A DNA stretch of 17,580 bases from Clostridiaceae bacterium. GTDB lineage: Bacteria; Bacillota; Clostridia; Peptostreptococcales; Peptostreptococcaceae. This document shows, one piece after another, positions 7,143-13,698 of this stretch. The stretch's first letter is position 1, and each line of letters starts with the position of its first letter. The DNA lies in NCBI GenBank assembly GCA_902362365.1, contig CABIVQ010000059.1, positions 1 to 17,580 of the forward strand, read 5' to 3'. The translations under genes and the position numbers were made by a program. A model generated the notes under the pieces. The model saw nothing but the letters and a program-made list of their open reading frames with translations, was not told the origin of the DNA and searched no databases.

Positions 7143-8858
7143 ATGAAAAGATATATAAAATCCTACGGGATAGCACTTGTATTAGTAGCAATATATGCAC
7201 TTATAAAGCTACCAGTGCTAAGACTTGACTTTACTTCTGGCTTTTCAACAATTATTGTATTCTTTATTATAGCCGGAGTACTAGACATGATGTTTGATAA
7301 GGGAGAGAGAACTTCTAAAATTGCAAAAAATAACTTTTTCATAGCTATAGTTTTAATATTAATTGTAGCAGCAATACCTTTTGTAACATCTTCTCCAATA
7401 TTCCATTCTAAATCATATAGAAATCTTATTGGAAATGTTGAAGAAAGTAATTTTGATAAGGATGTAAGTCCTGTAAGTGTAAAGGACATCCGTATAGTAG
7501 ATGAAGAGATGGCTATGAAGTTAGGAGATAAAAAATTAGGAGAGATACCTGCAGTAGGTAGTATATCTAAATTAGGACAATTTCATATACAAAGCGTAAA
7601 CGGTGAACTATACTGGGTAGCGCCTTTAGTACATAGGGATTTTATCAAATGGATAACAAACTTAGATGGAACTAGTGGGTATGTTATGGTTTCAGCAAGT
7701 AATCCACAAGATGTTAGATTAGTTCAAGAATTAGATGGAAAACCTGTAAAGTTAGTATATCAGCCAGATGCGTATTTCCTTCAAGATTTGCACAGACATA
7801 TGTATATAAATGGAATTGTAAATGCAGGCATGACTGAGTTTTCATTAGAAATAAATGATGAAGGTAGACCATATTGGGTTACTAGTTTATATGAACATAA
7901 AGTTGGATTCAGTGGTTCTGATGCAACAGGAGTAGCCGTTGTTGATGCTCAGACTGGAGAAGTTAGTAGATATTCTATAGAAGATGCTCCAGGATGGATA
8001 GATAGAATTCAGCCAGAAAAATTTGTAGCAGATCAAATTAATGATTGGGGACTTTATGTAAAAGGATTTTTAAACTCTGTTATTTCTGAAGAAGGAGTTT
8101 TAGTGGCTACTGAAGGAACTTCTTTAGTATACGGAGATGATGGTAAGTCATATTGGTATACAGGAATCACTTCGGCTGGGGGAGATGAATCTACAATTGG
8201 ATTTATGTTAGTAGATACTCGTACAAAAGAGGCTAAATTATATAAACAACCAGGAGCAACAGAGACTGCAGCTATGAGATCTGCTGAAGGTAAGGTTCAA
8301 GAGAAAAATTATCAAGCAACTTTTCCTGTTATGTATAATATATTAGGAACACCTACATATGTTTCTGCATTAAAAGATAAGGCTGGACTTGTTAAGATGG
8401 TTGCTTTTGTTTCGGTAGAAGACTTTGCCATATTAGGCTTAGGAGAAACAAAGGATGAAGCTTTAATAAACTACAGGGAAGCTCTTTCTAGTGAAGGAAA
8501 TAATATAAATATAGAAAATGATACAACGAAAAAAGATATAGAGGGCATAGTTAAAAGAATCAGTCCTGATGTTAAAGGAGGAAATACTAGTTACTACCTA
8601 ACTATAGATTCTGATAATAACATATTTGTAGCAACTTCTAAGGTATCTACAGAGTTACCTTTAACTGTAGTTGGTGATAAGGTAAAGATAGCTTATCAAG
8701 AAGGTAAAACAGGTGTAGTAGATATTATTGAATTTGATAACCTAAATTTAGGTGATGTTATAGAGAAAAATAAATCAGAGAATTCTACGCAAGAAGAATC
8801 TAAAACAGAAGACTCAGAAACAGATAAAACTGAATCAGAAAATACACAAGATCAATAA
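7143..8858 (+). CDS. Large membrane-anchored protein with repeated G-x-x-Y-W modules, function unknown
   Basis: A 571-residue protein I cannot assign to a named family. Three membrane helices occupy about residues 8-26, 33-50 and 64-83. A long soluble part follows with four degenerate modules containing NGELYW (154-158), GRPYWV (241-246), GKSYWY (334-339) and GTPTYV (402-407). In the second and third modules the strand pair is followed by V-VD-TGE/TKE-Y, loosely like PepSY-type repeats. Residues about 470-540 look like an OB-like beta domain. The last 30 residues are an acidic Ser/Thr/Glu/Lys tail. The frame is open from 7101, but ATG 7143 has AAAGGAG at 7131-7137 and starts a typical MKRYIK membrane N-terminus. 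Terminators on both sides make it a single-gene unit. Confidence 0.75.
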   Translation: MKRYIKSYGIALVLVAIYALIKLPVLRLDFTSGFSTIIVFFIIAGVLDMMFDKGERTSKIAKNNFFIAIVLILIVAAIPFVTSSPIFHSKSYRNLIGNVEESNFDKDVSPVSVKDIRIVDEEMAMKLGDKKLGEIPAVGSISKLGQFHIQSVNGELYWVAPLVHRDFIKWITNLDGTSGYVMVSASNPQDVRLVQELDGKPVKLVYQPDAYFLQDLHRHMYINGIVNAGMTEFSLEINDEGRPYWVTSLYEHKVGFSGSDATGVAVVDAQTGEVSRYSIEDAPGWIDRIQPEKFVADQINDWGLYVKGFLNSVISEEGVLVATEGTSLVYGDDGKSYWYTGITSAGGDESTIGFMLVDTRTKEAKLYKQPGATETAAMRSAEGKVQEKNYQATFPVMYNILGTPTYVSALKDKAGLVKMVAFVSVEDFAILGLGETKDEALINYREALSSEGNNINIENDTTKKDIEGIVKRISPDVKGGNTSYYLTIDSDNNIFVATSKVSTELPLTVVGDKVKIAYQEGKTGVVDIIEFDNLNLGDVIEKNKSENSTQEESKTEDSETDKTESENTQDQ

Positions 8859-8877
8859 AGTATTTTAGAATATTAAT

Positions 8878-8918
8878 AAAAAGCATAAAGCATATTTTTA
8901 TATGTTTTATGCTTTTTT
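8878..8918 (+). terminator. Terminator after the repeat-module membrane protein gene
   Basis: A 17-base-pair stem with one G-T pair (8878-8894 with 8901-8917) around TTTTTA, containing AAAGCATAAA/TTTATGC and followed by T residues. Confidence 0.88.
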
Positions 8919-9157
8919 GTATATTAAGGCATCAAAGACCATCTGGAGTGAAGATAATTTATAATCCCAACTACTAAACTTAAAATGTTTAACTAACACG
9001 TTGCTCGAGCAAAGTAAATTTTTATTACGAGAATTTTATATTATATTGTCATATATAAATTTATTAAAAAAATTCCTAAAGGTGGTAATTTTAACTTATA
9101 TACTTAATATAATATTAGTACAACTTGGTAAATTAATGACTCAAGGGAGACAGGCGT
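8919..9157. promoter_or_regulatory. Leader region of the Replic_Relax-like gene, with perfect palindrome
   Basis: This 239-base stretch contains a perfect 12-base palindrome TTGCTCGAGCAA at 9001-9012, unusually GC-rich for the surroundings. A TATAAT at 9108-9113 lacks a good -35. AAGGGAG at 9143-9149 is the ribosome site for the gene at 9158. The part at 8929-8975 is also less AT-rich than its neighbours. A TTG-started frame from 9001 lacks a ribosome site and overlaps the next gene, so I do not call it. Confidence 0.45.
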
Positions 9158-9766
9158 ATGATAGGGATAGAAAAAGAAATATTACTTTTAATTAGTAGAG
9201 TTAGATGTATGACAGAAACACAGGTTGGAAAAGTTTTTTCACCTAAAAAAAGATATGGTAGAAAACCTTTTAAAAAAACACTGAGAAAGATGTGTAATGA
9301 GTATACATTAAGAAAATACCCATGCAATATAAATTATAGCGGATATAGAGACAATTCCTATGTATATTATCTAAATGGTAGCAAACAGTATAAAGGCAAG
9401 GATTTAGTTAAGATTATTATTGGATCAGAGCTGGCTATCAGAATAAATATGGGTGGATATGAAGTAAAGAGGTTTTATAGAAATGCCAAAGTTGGTAAAG
9501 AAACCTTTGATATATTTATTGAGTATATAGATCGATACAATGAATTACATCAACTTTTAGTAGATATAGATATAGATGGAAATATAGAAAGGTCGAGATA
9601 CGTAAATTTAGAGTATAAAATTAATGATTCCACTATTCCGTTTTTTGAATTGCCTAAAGTACTTATAATTACATCAAAAGATACACGTGATTTAGGTATA
9701 AATAATTTAAATGATAATGTAAGTTATATTGATCCAACTTTAAATAAATTATTCAGATATATATAG
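9158..9766 (+). CDS. Replic_Relax-like winged-helix protein (tentative)
   Basis: A 202-residue protein. Residues 5-60 (EKEILLLISRVRCMTETQVG, then basic helices) look like a winged-helix DNA-binding domain. The sequence YVYYLNGSKQ near residue 67 resembles the wing-to-linker region of replication-relaxation (Replic_Relax) proteins of plasmids and integrative elements. The C-terminal half alternates strands: FDIFIEY, LLVDIDIDG, YVNLEYK and KVLIITSKD, in the style of a small nuclease-like fold, but I see no convincing complete active site. The start has AAGGGAG eight bases upstream. A terminator overlaps the stop codon. It is alone, unrelated to the lysine genes after it, and could be a mobile-element remnant or a captured accessory gene. 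Confidence 0.6.
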   Translation: MIGIEKEILLLISRVRCMTETQVGKVFSPKKRYGRKPFKKTLRKMCNEYTLRKYPCNINYSGYRDNSYVYYLNGSKQYKGKDLVKIIIGSELAIRINMGGYEVKRFYRNAKVGKETFDIFIEYIDRYNELHQLLVDIDIDGNIERSRYVNLEYKINDSTIPFFELPKVLIITSKDTRDLGINNLNDNVSYIDPTLNKLFRYI

Positions 9767-9795
9767 ACCTATTTTTAAGAAAATAGGTCTTTTTA
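9765..9795 (+). terminator. Terminator overlapping the stop of the Replic_Relax-like gene
   Basis: An 11-base-pair stem AGACCTATTTT/AAAATAGGTCT (9765-9775 with 9780-9790), loop TAAG, followed by T residues. The stem begins inside the TAG stop codon. Confidence 0.88.
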
Positions 9796-9880
9796 TCAAT
9801 TAATATAAATAATAATAAATTTACATGTAAATAATACTTTATATAAAAATAAATAAAAGTATTAAGAAATAAATTAATAG

Positions 9881-9909
9881 TTGAAATATTAAAAATGGTG
9901 TGATAAAAC
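9881..9909 (+). promoter_or_regulatory. Promoter of the lysine operon
   Basis: TTGAAA at 9881-9886 and TAAAAC at 9904-9909 are separated by 17 bases, with a TG-A extension before the -10. Transcription would begin near 9916, about 20 bases ahead of the riboswitch. A 14-base perfect palindrome (9819-9832, ATTTACATGTAAAT) lies about 50 bases upstream. Confidence 0.5.
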
Positions 9910-9935
9910 TATATTAAATAAAAACTAAATTAAAT

Positions 9936-10112
9936 GTACCTAGGGTAGAGGTGCTGTATTTAATAGTAATTCATAGGAACTGGCAAGTGTTGATAATGAA
10001 TGAAAGGAAATACAGCCGAAGAAAATTTATTGGCAGATAATTTTTCTGGACTTGTACAGAATATGTGCAAGGCTGTCGCTTATTAAAATAAGTGTTGAGC
10101 TACAAGGTTACT
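9936..10112 (+). ncRNA. Lysine riboswitch (L-box) aptamer
   Basis: The conserved AGAGGTGC lies at 9947-9954. Stem P2 pairs GCTGTATTT (9953-9961) with AAATACAGC (10008-10016), enclosing the AGTA and GATAATGA elements. GCCGAAG follows at 10015-10021. P4 is CTTGTACA (10051-10058) with TGTGCAAG (10064-10071), leading into GGCTGTCGC. P5 is GCTTATT/AATAAGT around 10078-10093. P1 pairs ACCT...GTAG (from 9938) with CTAC...AGGT (10100-10108). This order and these sequences are those of the lysine riboswitch. It lies before lysC-lysA and binds lysine to shut the operon off through the terminator that follows. Confidence 0.95.
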
Positions 10113-10155
10113 TTGTGTAATAATTTACGCCCAAAGTATACCTTTGGGCGTTTTT
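10106..10155 (+). terminator. Riboswitch expression platform: terminator and antiterminator
   Basis: The terminator is a perfect ten-base-pair stem ACGCCCAAAG/CTTTGGGCGT (10127-10136 with 10142-10151) ending in five T. The alternative antiterminator pairs GGTTACTTTG (10106-10115) with CAAAGTATACC (10132-10142), ten pairs with one bulged base, using the terminator's 5' arm. The same GGT at 10106-10108 is needed for P1, so lysine binding should free the terminator to form. This is the expected OFF switch for lysine synthesis. Confidence 0.88.
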
Positions 10156-10186
10156 ATATTAGTCACAAGAAATAAGGGGGGATTAT

Positions 10187-10846
10187 ATGAGTAGCATCAT
10201 TGTTCAAAAATATGGTGGTAGTTCTGTAGAGAGTATTGAAAAAATAAAATGTATTGCAAAAAATATAATTGAAAGAAAAAGAGTAGATAATAAAATAGTG
10301 GTAGTAGTTTCAGCAATGGGGGATACTACAGATGATTATATAAAGCTTGCAAAAGATATAACTGATAGTCCAGATAAAAGAGAGTTAGATGTATTAATGT
10401 CAACAGGTGAAATTATATCTGCATCACTTTTAGCTATGAGCTTATCTTCTCTTGGGTGTGAATCAATAAGTTATAATGCATATCAACTAGATATACATAC
10501 GAGTGGTGATCATGGGAAATCTCAAATTGATGATATAGATATAACTAAGATTAAAGAAAGTCTATACAAAGAAAAGGTGGTTATAGTAACTGGTTTTCAA
10601 GGTCTAAATGATGAAGGAGATGTAACAACTTTAGGAAGAGGAGGTTCAGACACATCTGCAGTTGCTTTAGCAGTTAAATTAGATGCTAAATGTGAAATTT
10701 ATACAGATGTAGATGGAATATATTTTACAGATCCTAGGAAATATAAAGGTGCTAAAAAACTTAATGAAATAGAATACGAAGAAATGTTAGAGCTTGCTAG
10801 TCTAGGTGCTCAAGTAATGCATTCAAGAAGCATAGAGTTAGCATAA
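10187..10846 (+). CDS. lysC: Aspartate kinase, N-terminal kinase fragment
   Basis: A 219-residue product containing nearly all of the amino-acid-kinase fold: VQKYGGSS near the N-terminus, VVVVSAMGDTTDDY, STGEIISA, the nucleotide- and aspartate-binding TTLGRGGSDTSAVALA, and YTDVDGIYFTDPR. It ends after SLGAQVMHSRSIELA. In intact enzymes this helix is followed by the last strands of the kinase domain and then the regulatory ACT pair, so this fragment lacks about 20-25 residues of the kinase core plus all lysine-sensing parts. The start has a GGGGGGA ribosome site. Activity of the fragment alone is doubtful. Confidence 0.85.
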   Translation: MSSIIVQKYGGSSVESIEKIKCIAKNIIERKRVDNKIVVVVSAMGDTTDDYIKLAKDITDSPDKRELDVLMSTGEIISASLLAMSLSSLGCESISYNAYQLDIHTSGDHGKSQIDDIDITKIKESLYKEKVVIVTGFQGLNDEGDVTTLGRGGSDTSAVALAVKLDAKCEIYTDVDGIYFTDPRKYKGAKKLNEIEYEEMLELASLGAQVMHSRSIELA

Positions 10847-10921
10847 AAGTATAATACAGAAATATATGTAGGACTTTCATGTGGGAAATTAAATGGTACG
10901 TATATAAGGGGTGGAGAAGAT

Positions 10922-11383
10922 ATGAGATTAGAAGAAAAAGTTATAACTGGCCTTGCAACTAGTAATGATGTTGTTATTTTAACTATAAAGGATTTTAGTT
11001 TAGATAAAGTTTCAAGCTTGTTTGAATGTATTGCAAGTAAAAATATAAGTGTAGATATGATAAGTCAGACAGCGCCTATAGGTGATATAGTAAATGTGTC
11101 ATTTACTATATCAAAAGAAGATTTAAATGAGTGTAAAGAATTAGTTGAAAAATATGCCAATAGTAAGGATATAGTAGTAGATAGTGAAGTTACAAAAGTA
11201 TCTTTAGTTGGTTTAGGTATGAAAAATACAGCAGGAGTGGCGTCAAAAGTTTTTAAAATTTTCAAAGATAATAATATTAAAGTTAAACTTATAACTACAT
11301 CTGAAATAAGAATATCTTGTGCAATAAACTCTTCTGATGAAGAAGTAGCAATAAATGAAGTGGCAAAAGTATTTAACGTTTAA
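10922..11383 (+). CDS. lysC: Aspartate kinase ACT-domain fragment (beta-subunit-like)
   Basis: A 153-residue frame in phase with the kinase part. It starts MRLEEKVITGLA, a typical beginning of the aspartokinase regulatory region, and contains two ACT domains: about residues 15-80 (VVILTIKDF...FTISKEDL) and 88-150 (VSLVGLGMKNTAGVASKVF...RISCAI). ACT domains bind the feedback amino acid and mediate dimerisation. The ATG is preceded by TGGAGAAGAT, a usable ribosome site, so it may be translated on its own. Bacillus subtilis aspartokinase II makes such a beta subunit from an internal start in lysC, so internal initiation here is plausible but unproven. Confidence 0.8.
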   Translation: MRLEEKVITGLATSNDVVILTIKDFSLDKVSSLFECIASKNISVDMISQTAPIGDIVNVSFTISKEDLNECKELVEKYANSKDIVVDSEVTKVSLVGLGMKNTAGVASKVFKIFKDNNIKVKLITTSEIRISCAINSSDEEVAINEVAKVFNV

Positions 11384-11399
11384 AATTTAGGAGGGTACT

Positions 11400-12695
11400 A
11401 TGAAACTACATGGAAATATGTCAATTAAGAATAATACATTATACATCGGAGGCATTAGTTGCGTAGATTTAGCTAATAAATACTCAACACCACTTTATGT
11501 ATTTGATGAGGATTTAATAAGGGAAAATTGCAGAGAATATAGAAAGTATTTTAAAGTGGAGGAAAACAATAATAAAGTTGCATATGCAGGAAAGGCATTT
11601 TTAACTTTATATATGTGTAACCTCATTAAAGAAGAAAACTTATGCTTAGATGTAGTTTCAGGAGGTGAACTATACACTGCACATAAAGCAAACTTTCCAA
11701 TGGAGAATATATTATTTCACGGAAATAATAAAACAATTGATGAAATAAAAATGGGAATAGAGTTAGGAGTTGGAAGATTTGTAGTAGATAATTTTTATGA
11801 GCTTGATATAATAGAAGAAATATGTAAAGGAAAAAATAAGATACAAGAAATTTACTTTAGAATAACCCCAGGAATTGAAGCTCATACACATGATTATATA
11901 AAAACAGGTCAAATAGATTCTAAATTTGGATTTGCATTAATAAATGGTGATTTGTATGAAGCTATAGAAAAATTGTCTGAATATAAAAATATAAAATTAG
12001 TAGGGCTTCATGCTCATATAGGTTCACAAATATTTGATATAGAACCATTTATGGATGAAGTTGATATTATGATAGATTTAATAAAAGAAATTAAAGATAA
12101 ATTCGATATAGATTTAAAAGAAATAGATTTAGGTGGAGGTATAGGAGTATATTACACTAAAGAGGATAAACCAAAAACTATAAAAGAATTTTGTGAAGCA
12201 ATTATAAATAGAGCAGAAATTAAATGTAAGGAAATAGGAATAGAAATACCGACACTTATAATAGAGCCAGGGAGATCAATATCAGCTAATGCGGGTAGCA
12301 CATTATACACTATAGGGTCTATAAAGGATATAAAAAATGTAAGAACATATGTGAGTGTAGATGGAGGAATGACTGATAATATAAGACCTTCATTATATAA
12401 AGCGGGATATGAATGTAGCATTGTAAATAAAATGAAGTATGAGAAAGTAAATAATGTTACGGTTGCTGGTAAATGTTGTGAAAGTGGAGATATCTTAATA
12501 ACTCATGCTAATATAATGGATATAGAGAGTGGAGATATCTTAATTACAGCTTCAACAGGAGCATATGGCTATTCTATGGCTTCAAATTATAATAAAATAC
12601 CTAAACCCGCAGTAGTGATGGTATCTAATGGAGAATTTAATCTTGTATGTAAAAGACAAACCTACGATGAACTTTTAGAATTAGAATTAATTTAA
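11400..12695 (+). CDS. lysA: Diaminopimelate decarboxylase
   Basis: A PLP enzyme of fold type III that removes carbon dioxide from meso-diaminopimelate to give lysine, the last step of the pathway; 431 residues, normal length. Visible motifs are VAYAGKAF with the PLP lysine, HAHIGSQ, the phosphate-binding DLGGGIGV, IIEPGRSI, GKCCESGDIL with the active-site cysteine of the partner subunit, and TGAYGYSMASNYN. GGAGGG lies four bases before the ATG, 16 bases after the lysC stop, so it is the second gene of the lysine-riboswitch operon. If lysC is inactive, lysA may still be useful when diaminopimelate comes from another aspartokinase. An internal ESGDILIT repeat is described as a finding. Confidence 0.96.
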   Translation: MKLHGNMSIKNNTLYIGGISCVDLANKYSTPLYVFDEDLIRENCREYRKYFKVEENNNKVAYAGKAFLTLYMCNLIKEENLCLDVVSGGELYTAHKANFPMENILFHGNNKTIDEIKMGIELGVGRFVVDNFYELDIIEEICKGKNKIQEIYFRITPGIEAHTHDYIKTGQIDSKFGFALINGDLYEAIEKLSEYKNIKLVGLHAHIGSQIFDIEPFMDEVDIMIDLIKEIKDKFDIDLKEIDLGGGIGVYYTKEDKPKTIKEFCEAIINRAEIKCKEIGIEIPTLIIEPGRSISANAGSTLYTIGSIKDIKNVRTYVSVDGGMTDNIRPSLYKAGYECSIVNKMKYEKVNNVTVAGKCCESGDILITHANIMDIESGDILITASTGAYGYSMASNYNKIPKPAVVMVSNGEFNLVCKRQTYDELLELELI

Positions 12696-12722
12696 ATTTA
12701 AATTTATAGTATAAAATAATAC

Positions 12723-12766
12723 AAACAGGTGCTATTAAAAAATTTAAAATAGTACCTGTTTTTTTA
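12723..12766 (+). terminator. Terminator of the lysine operon
   Basis: A 14-base-pair stem with one G-T pair, AAACAGGTGCTATT (12723-12736) with AATAGTACCTGTTT (12748-12761), an 11-base loop and a run of T. Confidence 0.88.
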
Positions 12767-12904
12767 TTGAAAATTAATATTTTCCTATAATATATTAAGC
12801 AAAATCTCATAACATAAAATTAAGTAATGAAATATCATAAAATATTAAAAATATCATAAAAATAACAAATATATATAATTTTTTACAATATTCTTCTAAC
12901 TTAT

Positions 12905-12933
12905 GCCCAAAACTTATACAATTGTGGTAAAAT
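12905..12933 (+). promoter_or_regulatory. Candidate promoter of the lipoprotein gene
   Basis: An extended -10, TGG-TAAAAT, ends at 12933, 27 bases before the start codon. The -35 region is not recognisable, as is common for TG-extended promoters. Confidence 0.35.
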
Positions 12934-12960
12934 TAACTAGAGGTAATAAGGAGGGATTCA

Positions 12961-13578
12961 ATGAAGAAGAAAATAGTACTAATCATAACTTTATTATCAA
13001 TATTTATGATAGGATGTACATCTAAAACAGAAGAAAGTAGTTTAGTAGAAGAGGGAAAGATTGCTCTAGAGGCTCATAAGTACTCAGATGCAATGAAATT
13101 ATTATCTAATGCTTTAGACGAAGATAGTTCTGATGAACATGCAAGATCAATGTATATGCAAGCAATGAGAATGATAAATGTGGATAGTTATAAATCAAAA
13201 ACAAATTATAAAAAAGCTATTGAAGAACTTGAGGCTATAGAAAAAATAAAAAATGGATCTCAAGTAATAAAGAGTGAAGCTTCTAATGAGTTAAAAGAGA
13301 TTAAAAAATTATATGAGAGTCAAAAAGAAGCTGAAAGAAAAAGAAAAGAAGATGCTAAAACTGCAGCTAGCAAAGATGCATATAAAGCAAGTCAGCAATT
13401 AACAAAATATGAAGAATCACTAAGAGAAGAAGAAGAAAAGAAAAAGCAAGAGGAAGAAGAACAATTAAATAATAATCAAAACACTGAAAATAACGAAAAT
13501 ACAAATGAAGGTGATAACCAAACCCAGGGAAATACAAATCAACCCCAAAGTACAGAAGAAGCACCTTTGGTACAATAA
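12961..13578 (+). CDS. Lipoprotein with TPR-like and coiled-coil regions
   Basis: A 205-residue precursor with a lipoprotein signal: lysines, a hydrophobic stretch, then IFMIGCTS with the lipid-bearing cysteine at 19. Residues about 28-70 (LVEEGKIALEAHKYSDAMKLLSNALDED) look like a TPR repeat, and 75-110 may be a second, weaker one. A charged coiled coil (about 115-160, rich in E, K and R) and a low-complexity tail of N, T, Q and E follow. It should be anchored outside the membrane; partner and role are unknown. GGAGGGATTCA before the ATG is a strong ribosome site. It is a single-gene unit ending at a terminator shared with the convergent permease. Confidence 0.85.
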   Translation: MKKKIVLIITLLSIFMIGCTSKTEESSLVEEGKIALEAHKYSDAMKLLSNALDEDSSDEHARSMYMQAMRMINVDSYKSKTNYKKAIEELEAIEKIKNGSQVIKSEASNELKEIKKLYESQKEAERKRKEDAKTAASKDAYKASQQLTKYEESLREEEEKKKQEEEEQLNNNQNTENNENTNEGDNQTQGNTNQPQSTEEAPLVQ

Positions 13579-13663
13579 AAATTACATTCATACTTGTTTT
13601 ATATAACTAACGACAATATAGTTACAAAATTGAGTATTTAGAAGTAATAACTTTATAACAAAT

Positions 13664-13697
13664 AAAAAGTTGCCTTGAATCAAAAGGCAACTTTTTT
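13664..13697. terminator. Bidirectional terminator between the lipoprotein and permease genes
   Basis: A perfect 13-base-pair stem AAAAAGTTGCCTT/AAGGCAACTTTTT (13664-13676 with 13684-13696) with a seven-base loop, A run on one side and T run on the other, between convergent genes. The permease stop codon lies directly next to it. Confidence 0.92.
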
Positions 13698-13698
13698 A

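Larger units (their letters stand above)
10187..11383 (+). pseudogene. lysC: Aspartate kinase gene interrupted by an in-frame TAA
   Basis: Read straight through, this frame is a 398-residue aspartokinase, the normal length, with one TAA at codon 220 (10844-10846). The frame does not shift: codons after the stop continue KYNTEIYVGLSCGKLNGTYI and run into the ACT domains from 10922. The interrupted codon follows HSRSIELA, where homologues commonly continue with glutamine or a similar residue, so CAA to TAA by one C-to-T change is the simplest origin. Aspartokinase phosphorylates aspartate as the first step to lysine, threonine and methionine. It lies under the lysine riboswitch with lysA. The gene may be inactive, or the two pieces may be made separately; see the two fragment entries. 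Confidence 0.8.

Noticed and set aside
8929..8975. Short open stretch whose translation includes KIIYNPN, like the start of the lipid kinase
   Set aside because: Only about seven residues resemble it, there is no start or ribosome site, and a stop follows at once; treated as coincidence.
9001..9195. TTG-started 64-codon frame ahead of the Replic_Relax-like gene
   Set aside because: No ribosome site at its start, which lies inside a palindrome; it overlaps the well-supported gene at 9158 and has no recognisable domain.
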